This document shows positions 1 through 8,683 of a stretch of DNA of 64,000 nucleotides, piece by piece; positions within the stretch are counted from its first letter, which is position 1, and each line of letters opens with the position of its first letter. The stretch is from Bacillus ectoiniformans (GTDB lineage: Bacteria; Bacillota; Bacilli; Bacillales; Domibacillaceae): contig NZ_JAFBES010000003.1 in NCBI RefSeq assembly GCF_016908875.1, positions 186,001 to 250,000 of the forward strand, in the 5' to 3' direction. Both the position numbers and the translations under genes were made by a program. The notes below the pieces were generated by a model. The model ran no database searches, was not told the DNA's origin, and worked only from the letters and a program-made list of their open reading frames with translations.

Positions 1-1057
1 TGAAGGGAACACCTAACCATTGGAAAACAGGTGTATATTCCGCAATAACTAAAGCAATCGTTCCAAGCGCCATGACAACAGGTGCTACACCAAGCCACAT
101 ATCAAAAACGTTTCTGAAGCTATCTGAAACAACTTCTGAGGGTTTATTTTTCTTCGCTTGCACAACAGCTTGTTCAAACCCATAAGAAATAGGTGAATAG
201 CCAGATGGAATGCTTTCTTCATCGCCCTTTCTCTCGTCATCATTAATAAAGGTATCTCCTTTGTTAGCTAAAGGATAAATGCGAGGCAAGATCAAGGCGG
301 CTATAATTCCAGAAACAATGACAGTTACGTAAAACGGGATAAAGTAACGCTCAAGTCCTACTTGAGAAATCACGACTAAACAGAAGGTAACAGAAACCAC
401 AGAAAAGGCAGTACCCACAATAGACGCTTCTTTTTTCGTATAATAGCCTTGTTCGTACTGTTTGCTCGTCAATAAAACGCCAATCGTTCCATCACCTAAC
501 CATGAAGCTAAACAATCGACAGATGAACGGCCAGGAAGCTTAAACAGCGGTCGCATAATTTTCGTTAAAGAATAACCAACGAATTCAAGTAAACCAAAGT
601 TCAATAGTAATGGAAGAAGAAGTCCAGCAAATAAAAATGTAGAAAACAAAATGGCCAGTAAGTCATTTAAAAGCAGCCCGCCAGTAACATCTGAATGAAT
701 GATTTCTGGTCCGACTTGATACAAAGCCATAAAGGCAAAAATAGCACCAATGACACGAATCACTGCCCAAACAGTTGATATATCGAACAATGTCGCTAAG
801 AAAGCCGATTTTCTAACGAAAGCCGGGCGGAAAAGCTTAACAATGACTGTACCTAAAGCCGCAGCAATGATTAAATACGTCATGATGGCAGGAATATAAT
901 CACCGATCCATCCCTGTAAAGAATCTGATAGCAGGGCAATCGGAATGGTTACCCCGTCTTCAGTTGGAAGCGGCACCATGAAAAAAGCTAATCCTATTAA
1001 TGAAGGAATAATAAACAATAATATAGAAGATAAAGAAAATTTATTGGCAGATTGCAT
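1..1057 (-). CDS. YjiH-family membrane transporter with nucleoside-recognition (Gate) domain, 3' end cut by window
   Basis: An open frame of 352 codons runs without a stop from the ATG at 1055-1057 to the window edge. The C-terminus is therefore missing. The product is strongly hydrophobic with many membrane segments, and it resembles the YjiH family: an N-terminal MQSANKFSLSS, a central SSVDCLASWLGDG stretch and a YEQGYYTKKEAS motif before another membrane helix. Members carry the nucleoside-recognition Gate domain and are thought to be transporters, but the substrate is not known. It is divergent from the GGDEF gene, with an inverted-repeat operator candidate between them. Family assignment is from memory of the sequence pattern; function is open. 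Confidence 0.8.
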   Translation of the reverse strand, partial: MQSANKFSLSSILLFIIPSLIGLAFFMVPLPTEDGVTIPIALLSDSLQGWIGDYIPAIMTYLIIAAALGTVIVKLFRPAFVRKSAFLATLFDISTVWAVIRVIGAIFAFMALYQVGPEIIHSDVTGGLLLNDLLAILFSTFLFAGLLLPLLLNFGLLEFVGYSLTKIMRPLFKLPGRSSVDCLASWLGDGTIGVLLTSKQYEQGYYTKKEASIVGTAFSVVSVTFCLVVISQVGLERYFIPFYVTVIVSGIIAALILPRIYPLANKGDTFINDDERKGDEESIPSGYSPISYGFEQAVVQAKKNKPSEVVSDSFRNVFDMWLGVAPVVMALGTIALVIAEYTPVFQWLGVPF

Positions 1058-1219
1058 ATTGTGACGTCCTCTCGTTGTATGTTTGTATAATTATTAATGA
1101 TTATTCATTTTAATTCATTTGCGCATAAAAATCTATGGTCTTTCTTGTTTTCATAATATATAAATAATTTGTAGTTTTCACTTGAATATATCACATGAAA
1201 GTCAACATGAAAAGTAGTT

Positions 1220-1237
1220 TTGTCACAATATTGACAA
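1220..1237. promoter_or_regulatory. Inverted repeat TTGTCA-N6-TGACAA, candidate operator
   Basis: A perfect 6+6 inverted repeat with a 6-bp spacer lies in the 305-bp space between two divergent genes (1057 and 1363). Its symmetry and length suit a dimeric repressor. No regulator is identified. The rest of 1058-1362 is AT-rich, and I see no clear consensus promoter in it. Confidence 0.35.
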
Positions 1238-1362
1238 GAAATTATTTGGTTTTGAAAAGTTCAAATACAGCAAAGAAGAATTAGCCAATAATTGTCTTAT
1301 AATAGGTAATAAAGACCATAATTGGAACGGTTTAAAGGATTAAGATTTGGGAGTGGACAGGA

Positions 1363-2427
1363 TTGATACAAACTTTATTTTTGAATATTGCTGTACTTGC
1401 GTTTGGTGTATTCCTTGCTGGTATTATTTTGCAAAAAATGTCTGTGCCATCTTTGAAATCGACTCTAGTTATAGGAGTATTAGCTGGATTGCTTGGGTGG
1501 GAATTAATGCTTTTATCATTAAAGCTGGACTCACATACGGTGTCGGATATGAGACATATTGTGACAGTCGCAGCTGCTGTATACATCGGGCCGCTCGCAG
1601 GCCTTATTTCGGCTATTGTGATTGCGGCGGGAAGAATTATTTTATTTGAAATTTCACCGCAAGCTTTACTGGCCGCAGCTAATATGGTTCTAATAGGGAT
1701 TATTTGCATGGCTGCTTCAAGATTAAAGTGGAGCAAAAGAGCCGTATTTATGCTATTTATTTTAATTGGGGAAGGTATTGTATGGATTTCGCTATACATT
1801 AATTTAGAAAATCACGCCGGTTATTTCACATTACTTGGCTTTCGTTTGTTTGTCTCTGTCATAGGAGGCTACTTTATATATAGGCTCATCGAATATGTAA
1901 TTAAAACGAATTCTCTATTTATGCAAAATATGACTGACGCCAATACGGATCATTTAACAGCTTTAGGCAACCGTCGAAGCTTTGATAAAGAATTAAAGCT
2001 TCTATTTCAGCAATCAACTGATAAGAAGCCTGTTCCATTCTCGTTAGTCTTATTCGATATTGATCATTTTAAGAAGTTCAATGATCAGCATGGCCACGTA
2101 GCGGGGGATGAATTGCTCAGGTCACTAGGGAAAATTGTAGATGATGTTGTTGGTGATGCGGGCAGTGCTTACCGTTACGGCGGAGAAGAATTCTGTTTAA
2201 TTATTAAACAGAAGGCTCATAAAGAAGCGGTGCTTATTGCAGAGAAGCTCAGAAATCGGATAGCGCGTTCTTCATTTACGGTCAACCAATTAAAAGTAAG
2301 AGTAACGGTTTCCATAGGTGTAGCCTCCTTTCCAGAGAAGGTTAGCCAGCCGGAAAGAGTGTTAACAGAAGCAGATCAGCTGCTTTATGCTGTGAAAGAA
2401 AGCGGAAGAAATCAAGTGGGGTATTAA
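1363..2427 (+). CDS. Membrane diguanylate cyclase with 5TM LYT-type sensor and GGDEF domain
   Basis: The predicted role is synthesis of cyclic di-GMP from two GTP at the membrane. Residues 1-180 form about five membrane helices of the 5TMR-LYT type (DMRH, then IGPLAGLISA). Residues 195-354 are a GGDEF domain with DHLTALGNRR, FDIDHFKKFNDQHGH and the catalytic loop YRYGGEEF. No RxxD inhibitory site precedes the GGEEF, so product inhibition by the usual I-site is unlikely. The start is TTG at 1363 with GGGAG nine bases upstream. It is a single gene followed by its own terminator. The signal sensed is unknown. Confidence 0.9.
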   Translation: MIQTLFLNIAVLAFGVFLAGIILQKMSVPSLKSTLVIGVLAGLLGWELMLLSLKLDSHTVSDMRHIVTVAAAVYIGPLAGLISAIVIAAGRIILFEISPQALLAAANMVLIGIICMAASRLKWSKRAVFMLFILIGEGIVWISLYINLENHAGYFTLLGFRLFVSVIGGYFIYRLIEYVIKTNSLFMQNMTDANTDHLTALGNRRSFDKELKLLFQQSTDKKPVPFSLVLFDIDHFKKFNDQHGHVAGDELLRSLGKIVDDVVGDAGSAYRYGGEEFCLIIKQKAHKEAVLIAEKLRNRIARSSFTVNQLKVRVTVSIGVASFPEKVSQPERVLTEADQLLYAVKESGRNQVGY

Positions 2428-2444
2428 TGGCTGTATAAAATGGA

Positions 2445-2481
2445 AGGGCAGACGGTTCATCGTAACTGTTTGCTCTTTTTT
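2445..2481 (+). terminator. Intrinsic terminator after the GGDEF gene
   Basis: The inverted repeat GGGCAGACGGTT / AACTGTTTGCTC (two mismatches) is followed by six T residues. Confidence 0.7.
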
Positions 2482-2599
2482 ATATAATTTCACCAGCTTG
2501 CGCATGATAATGACAACTCATAAGCGTATGAATGAAGAGATAAGAAAAAGCATGTTACAATATTTTCGTACAATAAATTCCAATATTGAAGGTGAAATC

Positions 2600-3484
2600 A
2601 TGATTAAGTGTATAGCAACAGATATGGATGGTACTTTATTAAATGGAAAAATGGATGTCAGTGAGCAAAATCGAGAGGCTATAAAGAAGGCTCAGTCAGA
2701 AGGGGTCGAAGTCATTGTGGCCACAGGCCGTTCTTATTCAGAAGCGCGTTTTGCTTTAGACGAAGCAGATATTGATTGTCCAATTATTTGTGCGAATGGA
2801 GCGGAAGTGCGCGATGAGTTTGGAAATATAGTCAGCCAGGCTTATATGGAAAAAAGCCAAGTACATGACATTTATCAAATACTAAAAGAGATGAATCTTT
2901 ATTACGAGCTTTATACCAATCAAGAAACATATACGGCGAATTATGAAGCGGCGTTAGATATAATGGTCGATGTTTATCTAACGGCACACACAGAAGTGCC
3001 GAGGGAAGAAATTCGAGAAGCAGCAAAAGAACGATTTACAAAAGGTCACGTTCACCTTGTAGACGACTATCAGCAAGTGATTGATGACGAATCACAATTC
3101 ATCTATAAGTTTCTTGTGTTTTCTTTCGACAAAGATGAATTAGAAGAAACGGCTAGCCGTTTGAACAGAATTGCCCGTTTGACGGTAAGTTCTTCAGGGA
3201 GTGAAAATCTTGAACTGACTCATTGTGACGCGCAAAAAGGCATTGCTCTAGAGAGGTTCGTCGATAAGAAAGGCATCAAACTTGAGGAAACCATGGCCAT
3301 TGGAGATAACTTTAATGATGTATCCATGCTAGAAAAAGTGGGTCGGTCTGTGGCAATGGGGAACGCTCTTCCTGAAATAAAAGCGATATGTGATTATGAA
3401 ACGTCTTCAAATGATGAAGACGGCGTAGCAGAGGCTATTATCCAAGCACTAACCACTGACACGCGTACTATTGAAAAAAGATAG
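2600..3484 (+). CDS. Cof-type HAD-IIB family phosphatase
   Basis: This is a soluble haloacid dehalogenase-like phosphatase, 294 aa, probably acting on sugar phosphates or a related small phosphate ester. Motif I is DMDGTLLNG with nucleophile D8 and acid D10. Motif II is the ATGR region. Motif IV is GDNFNDVSML near the C-terminus. The frame is open from 2498, but ATG 2600 has GAAGGTG upstream and gives the normal family N-terminus MIKCIATDMDG, so I use that start. The substrate cannot be told from sequence because these enzymes are promiscuous. Confidence 0.9.
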   Translation: MIKCIATDMDGTLLNGKMDVSEQNREAIKKAQSEGVEVIVATGRSYSEARFALDEADIDCPIICANGAEVRDEFGNIVSQAYMEKSQVHDIYQILKEMNLYYELYTNQETYTANYEAALDIMVDVYLTAHTEVPREEIREAAKERFTKGHVHLVDDYQQVIDDESQFIYKFLVFSFDKDELEETASRLNRIARLTVSSSGSENLELTHCDAQKGIALERFVDKKGIKLEETMAIGDNFNDVSMLEKVGRSVAMGNALPEIKAICDYETSSNDEDGVAEAIIQALTTDTRTIEKR

Positions 3485-3496
3485 GAAAATAAGACA

Positions 3497-3523
3497 TAAA
3501 GAGCGCTTTTTGCGTTCTTTTTA
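3497..3523 (+). terminator. Short intrinsic terminator after the HAD gene
   Basis: AAAGAGCGC and GCGTTCTTTTT pair around a TTTTT loop with one G-T pair. A T-run follows. Confidence 0.55.
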
Positions 3524-3593
3524 TCATATATTTTGCCATGTTTTGATAGCTGCCGACAGGGAAAAGGTGAACAAAAAATGAAGGGAGAATTAA

Positions 3594-4292
3594 ATGGAGC
3601 AGCTGTTTACTTTAGTGCTGGCGGTTGGATTTGCTATTATTCACTTCACCTCAAAATATATGAGATTTTTAGAAGTTGTGCCGCGAAGCCGATTTTTATC
3701 TGCGGCAGGAGGAATCGCCGTAGCATATGTTTTTCTTCATATACTCCCTGAGTTAAATGAGCATCAAGAACGAGTGGGACATGTGAGTCTATTTAAGAAA
3801 GAAATATATGTATTCGCGATGGTCAGTTTAGCCATATTTTATGGATTAGAAAAAATGGTCACAAGAGATAAGAGCCGGAATGTTTCTAAAGGCACATTCT
3901 GGGTTCATATGACTTCATTCACGATCTATAACGCATTAATTGGATATTTACTTGCACAAGGTGAATTTGAAGGGGTTAAAGGCTTGCTCTTTTATTTCAT
4001 CGCAATGGCCGTTCATTTTATTGCCAATGATCATGGATTATATGAAACCCATAAGGAATCCTATAACAAACGGGGACGGTGGGTATTATCCGTCGCTATC
4101 CTCGCGGGCTGGTTTATAGGTGTTTCTACGAAGATCCATGAGAGCGCCGTTGCGTTTTTATTTGCCTTTATAGCAGGCGGCACGATCTTAAATGTTATGA
4201 AAGAGGAGCTCCCTGAAGAAAAAGAAAGTGATTTTCGGGCCTTTTTTGCAGGGCTTTTTATCTATTCCCTGTTGTTAACTGTGAAAGTCTAG
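3594..4292 (+). CDS. Unknown integral membrane protein, about 8 helices
   Basis: The protein has 232 aa and is mostly hydrophobic, with about eight membrane segments separated by short charged loops. I do not recognise the family. An FLHILPEL stretch near residue 50 recalls ZIP-type metal transporters, but the overall pattern is not clearly ZIP. GAAGGGAG lies upstream of the ATG at 3594. It sits between a HAD phosphatase and a GH13 glucosidase with a short gap to the latter, so co-transcription with the glucosidase is possible but not shown. Confidence 0.75.
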   Translation: MEQLFTLVLAVGFAIIHFTSKYMRFLEVVPRSRFLSAAGGIAVAYVFLHILPELNEHQERVGHVSLFKKEIYVFAMVSLAIFYGLEKMVTRDKSRNVSKGTFWVHMTSFTIYNALIGYLLAQGEFEGVKGLLFYFIAMAVHFIANDHGLYETHKESYNKRGRWVLSVAILAGWFIGVSTKIHESAVAFLFAFIAGGTILNVMKEELPEEKESDFRAFFAGLFIYSLLLTVKV

Positions 4293-4345
4293 ATAAGAGG
4301 CAACTATATGAACACATAGAAAGATGGGAGAGGAGTGAAGTAGCA

Positions 4346-6019
4346 GTGAAATGGTGGGAGAAGGCAGTCATTTATCAAATTTACCCTAAAAGTTTTGCTG
4401 ATGCGAATGGTGATGGCATAGGTGATCTAAAAGGTGTGCTCACGAAACTCGATTATTTATCTGAACTAGGAGTGGATGCAATATGGCTCACCCCGGTATA
4501 TTGCTCTCCTCAGAGGGACAATGGCTATGACATCAGCGACTATATTCAAATAGATCCATTGTTTGGGACCATGGAGGATTTTGATCAATTGCTTTCGGCT
4601 GCCCATAAAAAAGGTATTAAAATCATTATGGATATTGTAGTTAACCATACTTCAGACGAGCATTCATGGTTTAAAAAAGCATTAGCCGATTCTGACAGTC
4701 CATATCGGGACTACTATATCTTTAAAGATGGAAAGGAAGGGGGAGCGCCGAATAACTGGACTTCCTTTTTTGGCGGAAGCGCTTGGAAACAAGCACCTGA
4801 CGGACAATATTATCTGCATTTGTTTGACGAATCTCAGCCGGATTTAAATTGGGAGAACGAATCCTTACGACAAGAGTTGTATGAAATGATGCGCTATTGG
4901 CTTGAAAAAGGTGTCGATGGGTTTCGCTTAGATGTCATCAATCTTATTTCTAAAGAGCAATCTTTTGCAGATGATGCGTCAGACGCCACTTCGAAAGGAA
5001 AAAGTTCTTTCGTACATGGGCCGCGTCTTCATGAGTATTTAAGAGAAATGAATCATGAGGTATTTGCTCCTTATCAGGCAATGACTGTAGGAGAAATGAT
5101 GTCCATGACACCTGAATTGGCTGTTGATTATACAAAGCAGGAGCATGAGGAGCTTGATATGGTATTTATGTTTAACCATATGCAGGTTGATCAAGAAGGA
5201 GAGAAATGGAACGTCAAGCCATTTGATTTTATTCAGCTGAAGACCATTTTGTCTGAGTGGCAAGTAAAGCTTCTAGAGCATGGCTGCTCGAATGCCTTAT
5301 ATTGGTCTAATCACGATCAGCCGCGCGTACTGTCAAGGTTCGGAGATGAAGGGGAGTGCCGGATTCAATCAGCCAAAATGCTCGCAACGGCTTTGCATAT
5401 GCTGAGCGGAACGCCATATATTTATCAAGGCGAAGAAATCGGCATGACGAATGCCCATTTTGATTCACTTTCTGATTATCGTGATGTGGAAACATTCAAT
5501 ATATATGAGGAAAGAAAAGCGAAAGGAATGCCGCATGAAGCTATCATGAAAGGCATTAAGGCAATGTCCAGAGATAATAGCCGAACGCCTATGCAGTGGG
5601 ATGATACGGAGCACGCGGGGTTCACAGCAGGCGATCCATGGATTCGTGCAATGGATAATTACCAGGAGATCAATGTAGAAAACGCATTAAACGATCCGGA
5701 CAGTATCTTCTATCATTATCAGACATTAATTAGGCTGCGCAAAGAGCTTGAAGTCATTTCAACCGGGAACTACATTCCGCTTCATCTCGATCACCCTTCT
5801 GTTTGGGCCTATGCCCGGATAAACAGTAAAGAGGCAGTAGTGGTAGTGAACAATTTTTACAAGGAAGAAACAGATTTTATTATCCCGTTTGAGCTATTGC
5901 CAAAGTTGAAAAACCCGCAGATCATCCTATCTAATGAAAAACAATCGCCTCTCCCGGGTGAATCCGGAAAACTTCACTTAAAGCCGTATGAATCGATTGT
6001 TTATCAATACGAAAGGTAA
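4346..6019 (+). CDS. GH13 alpha-glucosidase (trehalose-6-phosphate hydrolase / oligo-1,6-glucosidase group)
   Basis: This cytoplasmic retaining glycosidase has 557 aa, the normal length for the group. The (beta/alpha)8 barrel shows DIVVNHTS, the nucleophile region DGFRLDVINLI (about residue 199), the acid/base TVGEM (about residue 250) and the transition-state stabiliser NHDQPR. It ends with a beta-sandwich domain. The GGSAWK, GPRLHEYLREMN and NNFYKEE stretches resemble both TreA/TreC and MalL. No PTS permease or repressor gene lies beside it, so trehalose-6-phosphate versus isomaltose specificity stays open. The start is GTG 4346 after GAGGAGTGA. Confidence 0.95.
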   Translation: MKWWEKAVIYQIYPKSFADANGDGIGDLKGVLTKLDYLSELGVDAIWLTPVYCSPQRDNGYDISDYIQIDPLFGTMEDFDQLLSAAHKKGIKIIMDIVVNHTSDEHSWFKKALADSDSPYRDYYIFKDGKEGGAPNNWTSFFGGSAWKQAPDGQYYLHLFDESQPDLNWENESLRQELYEMMRYWLEKGVDGFRLDVINLISKEQSFADDASDATSKGKSSFVHGPRLHEYLREMNHEVFAPYQAMTVGEMMSMTPELAVDYTKQEHEELDMVFMFNHMQVDQEGEKWNVKPFDFIQLKTILSEWQVKLLEHGCSNALYWSNHDQPRVLSRFGDEGECRIQSAKMLATALHMLSGTPYIYQGEEIGMTNAHFDSLSDYRDVETFNIYEERKAKGMPHEAIMKGIKAMSRDNSRTPMQWDDTEHAGFTAGDPWIRAMDNYQEINVENALNDPDSIFYHYQTLIRLRKELEVISTGNYIPLHLDHPSVWAYARINSKEAVVVVNNFYKEETDFIIPFELLPKLKNPQIILSNEKQSPLPGESGKLHLKPYESIVYQYER

Positions 6020-6220
6020 AAGGATAGCTTGAACAATTTTAACTGAGAGAACAATGGCATTCGGTGACACTATTCCAGTCAAGCTCATACAATAGTACAA
6101 GAACTTTTGCAGGGCTTGAGCAAATAGCAGAATTTTTTATATATTTCGGCTTTTACCTATCTATGCAAGGGTTCATATGTTAAAATACTTTTTAAAACTT
6201 ACACAAAGAAGGGGAAAATT

Positions 6221-7480
6221 GTGAGCAAAGCCTTAACGAAAGTAAAAGTTGAAGATATCGTGGTTGCGAACCAAACACTTAAAGATGTAGTGGTGAAAAC
6301 ACCGCTTCAAAAAAATGAATTACTATCAGCAAGATATCAATGCAATGTGTACTTAAAGAGAGAGGACTTACAGACGGTCCGCTCCTTTAAATTGCGTGGA
6401 GCTTATAATTTCATACATAGCCTCACAGAAGAAGAACGAGCGAAAGGGGTTGTGTGTGCCAGTGCAGGCAACCATGCGCAGGGTGTGGCTTATTCATGTA
6501 AACAGCTGAATATTAAAGGGAAAATCTTTATGCCATCCACAACTCCGAGACAAAAAGTGTCACAAGTGAAGCTTTTCGGCGGAGAGCATGTGCAAGTGGT
6601 GTTAACTGGTGATACATTTGATGATTCATATACAGCGGCGAATGAGTACTGCATAAATGAAGGCATGGTCTTCATCCATCCGTTTGATGATCGCCGCACG
6701 ATTGCGGGCCAAGGAACCGTTGGTGTAGAAATTATGAATGATATGCATGACCCTGTAGACTATGTTTTCTGTTCAATTGGCGGAGGAGGACTGGCTGCAG
6801 GTGTCGGGTCGTATATTAAAAGCATCAGTGCCCAAACAAAGATTGTTGGTGTAGAGCCTGAAGGCGCGCCTGGCATGAAAACATCATTAGAAAACGACAA
6901 GGTGGTCAGATTAGACCGGATTGATCCGTTTGTTGATGGCGCGGCCGTGAAGCAGGTAGGCGACTTGACAATGGAAATCTGTAAAGAAGTTGTAGATGAT
7001 ATTGTCATCATTCCTGAAGGAAAAGTTTGTACAGCCATCTTGAATCTGTACAATGAAAATGCGGTGGTCGCAGAACCAGCAGGAGCGTTATCTATTGCAG
7101 CTCTAGATTTTTATAAGGATGAAATTAAAGGAAAGAATATCGTATGTATCGTTAGCGGCGGCAATAATGACATTGATCGTATGCAGGAAATTAAAGAGCG
7201 TTCACTGATCTATGAAGGATTGAAACATTACTTTATTGTTAACTTCCCTCAGCGAGCAGGTGCGCTTCGAGAGTTTATGCATGAAGTGCTCGGTGCGCAG
7301 GATGACATTACCCGCTTTGAGTATACAAAACGGACTAATCGAGACGAAGGACCGGTTCTCGTTGGAATTGAATTGAAGTATAAAGAAGATTATTTCCCAC
7401 TAATTGAACGAATGAAGCAAAAAGGCTTCCCATATAAAGAAATTAACAATGATCCATTTTTATTCAATCTGTTAATTTAA
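6221..7480 (+). CDS. ilvA: Threonine dehydratase (ammonia-lyase), isoleucine biosynthesis
   Basis: This PLP enzyme converts threonine to 2-oxobutanoate plus ammonia, the first committed step to isoleucine. The PLP lysine lies in RSFKLRGAYN near residue 57. The phosphate-binding glycine loop is SIGGGGLAAG, and SGGNND lies near residue 315. The C-terminal ~85 residues form a single regulatory ACT-like domain, as in the ~420-aa Bacillus enzyme. The start is GTG 6221 behind AAGGGG. It stands alone, away from an ilv-leu operon. I see no T-box (no AGGGTGG motif) in the 200 bp upstream. Confidence 0.96.
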   Translation: MSKALTKVKVEDIVVANQTLKDVVVKTPLQKNELLSARYQCNVYLKREDLQTVRSFKLRGAYNFIHSLTEEERAKGVVCASAGNHAQGVAYSCKQLNIKGKIFMPSTTPRQKVSQVKLFGGEHVQVVLTGDTFDDSYTAANEYCINEGMVFIHPFDDRRTIAGQGTVGVEIMNDMHDPVDYVFCSIGGGGLAAGVGSYIKSISAQTKIVGVEPEGAPGMKTSLENDKVVRLDRIDPFVDGAAVKQVGDLTMEICKEVVDDIVIIPEGKVCTAILNLYNENAVVAEPAGALSIAALDFYKDEIKGKNIVCIVSGGNNDIDRMQEIKERSLIYEGLKHYFIVNFPQRAGALREFMHEVLGAQDDITRFEYTKRTNRDEGPVLVGIELKYKEDYFPLIERMKQKGFPYKEINNDPFLFNLLI

Positions 7481-7483
7481 TCA

Positions 7484-7518
7484 AAAACGAGCTGCCTAAT
7501 GATGGGCAGCTCGTTGTT
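7484..7518. terminator. Bidirectional terminator between ilvA and bshB2
   Basis: A perfect 11-bp stem (AACGAGCTGCC at 7486 with its complement at 7505-7515) lies between convergent genes. A-rich and T-rich flanks allow use from both sides. Confidence 0.8.
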
Positions 7519-8201
7519 TACTCTTTAAATGAATATGTCCAAAACCGTTCAAATTTAACTCGTTTGACGGTTTCTTCATCGTTTTTAGCCAATTGAGCTT
7601 CCATTTCTTTTAACAGCCAGATCGTTTGCGAAATATGAGCACGCATTGCATCCATCTTTTGATCAAAGACGTGACTGATATCGTACACAATATCCGGTTC
7701 CCCTAGTTTTTCGAGTGTATCATTAGAAAACGCAACTAGATGAAGTTTAGGGCGGTCGGCTTGATTCATTTGTTCAACAGCTCGAACCACAGCCCGTGCA
7801 GTGGCTTCGTGATCCGGGTGAACGGAAAAGCCTGGGTAAAAGGAAATGATCAGTGAGGGATTTAATTCATCGATCAAATCAGTAACGAGTTTGGTCATTT
7901 TTGCGTCATCTTCAAATTCTAATGTCTTATCCCGAAGACCCATCATTCTAAGATCAGTAATGTTTAAAGCCTCTGCTGCCTTTTGCAGTTCAACTTTCCT
8001 GATTTCAGGCAATGATTCGCGCGTGGCAAAAGGGGGATTGCCTAAATTTCTGCCCATTTCTCCGAGTGTTAAGCAGGCATATGTAACAGGTACATTCATG
8101 TTTGTATAAGTAGCAATCGTTCCTGACACCCCAAAAGCTTCATCATCCGGGTGCGGAAAGATCACCAGCACTTGGCGTTCTATTTCAATTTCCTTTAACA
8201 T
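7518..8201 (-). CDS. bshB2: Bacillithiol biosynthesis deacetylase BshB2 (YojG type)
   Basis: This LmbE/PIG-L type zinc deacetylase has 227 aa. It removes acetyl from GlcNAc-malate to give GlcN-malate in bacillithiol synthesis. Zinc ligands are in the N-terminal PHPDDE motif (residues 16-21) and the later HPDHEAT motif near residue 127. The TLGEMGRN and FATRESLPEIR stretches are typical of this group. It forms an operon with yojF immediately upstream, as in B. subtilis. The ATG at 8201 has AAGGAG-like sequence upstream. Many bacilli have a second paralogue, BshB1, that is not in this window. Confidence 0.93.
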   Translation of the reverse strand: MLKEIEIERQVLVIFPHPDDEAFGVSGTIATYTNMNVPVTYACLTLGEMGRNLGNPPFATRESLPEIRKVELQKAAEALNITDLRMMGLRDKTLEFEDDAKMTKLVTDLIDELNPSLIISFYPGFSVHPDHEATARAVVRAVEQMNQADRPKLHLVAFSNDTLEKLGEPDIVYDISHVFDQKMDAMRAHISQTIWLLKEMEAQLAKNDEETVKRVKFERFWTYSFKE

Positions 8202-8226
8202 GTGAAGGGCTCCTTTCCTTTTTTGC

Positions 8227-8574
8227 TTATTTGAATGGTGTTTCTCCTATTTGAAGGGCTACAGCCAGCTTCCCATCAAAATCATGGCCAGCTAAAAGCA
8301 TTCTTCCTTGTTCGTCATAGCCGAAATGGGTTAATCCCTCTGCATATACCCAGCCGATTTCAAGCTTTAAGCCTACTCGGTAGGGACCTTCACCGACGAT
8401 CTTTCCATGTTCATATGCCAGCTTAGCGTTTCGAATATAGGCGCCAGCAGAGAAAAACTTTTCGTTAAAGTGAGAAGCGTAAGCACCATTTGTCGTTTCT
8501 AAATGGATATATACTTCTTTATTCGCGAAATCATCAATGGATTCTTGTACTTTTGAAACAATGATAGGCTCCAT
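8227..8574 (-). CDS. yojF: YojF-family (DUF1806) protein
   Basis: This is a small soluble protein of 115 aa whose molecular function is not known. The pairing with bshB2 is conserved in Bacillus, which suggests a link to thiol metabolism by context only. Two consecutive ATGs follow AAGGAGG. The second one (8572-8574) has the better spacing of six bases and gives MEPIIVSK, close to the 116-aa B. subtilis protein. The frame stays open further upstream to 8607 without a ribosome site. Confidence 0.85.
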   Translation of the reverse strand: MEPIIVSKVQESIDDFANKEVYIHLETTNGAYASHFNEKFFSAGAYIRNAKLAYEHGKIVGEGPYRVGLKLEIGWVYAEGLTHFGYDEQGRMLLAGHDFDGKLAVALQIGETPFK

Positions 8575-8644
8575 CATGTTCCTCCTTATAAGATTGGTAT
8601 CCTTCATTTTACTAGAATCTTGAGGGGAAAGCGAAATTTGAGCT

Positions 8645-8676
8645 TGAAAAAAGAGGCCGTTTACAACAGCCTCTTC
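8645..8676 (-). terminator. Intrinsic terminator of pdxK
   Basis: Read on the minus strand, AAGAGGC (8675-8669) pairs with GCCTCTT (8657-8651) and is followed by a T-run. Confidence 0.7.
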
Positions 8677-8683
8677 CTCAACA

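Noticed and set aside
3533-3751. 72-codon plus-strand frame before the membrane protein
   Set aside because: It overlaps the better supported frame at 3594, which has a ribosome site and a coherent membrane topology.
6020-6220. T-box riboswitch before ilvA
   Set aside because: No AGGGTGG(N)ACCGCG motif or terminator pair; only a short TCAAGC/GCTTGA inverted repeat.
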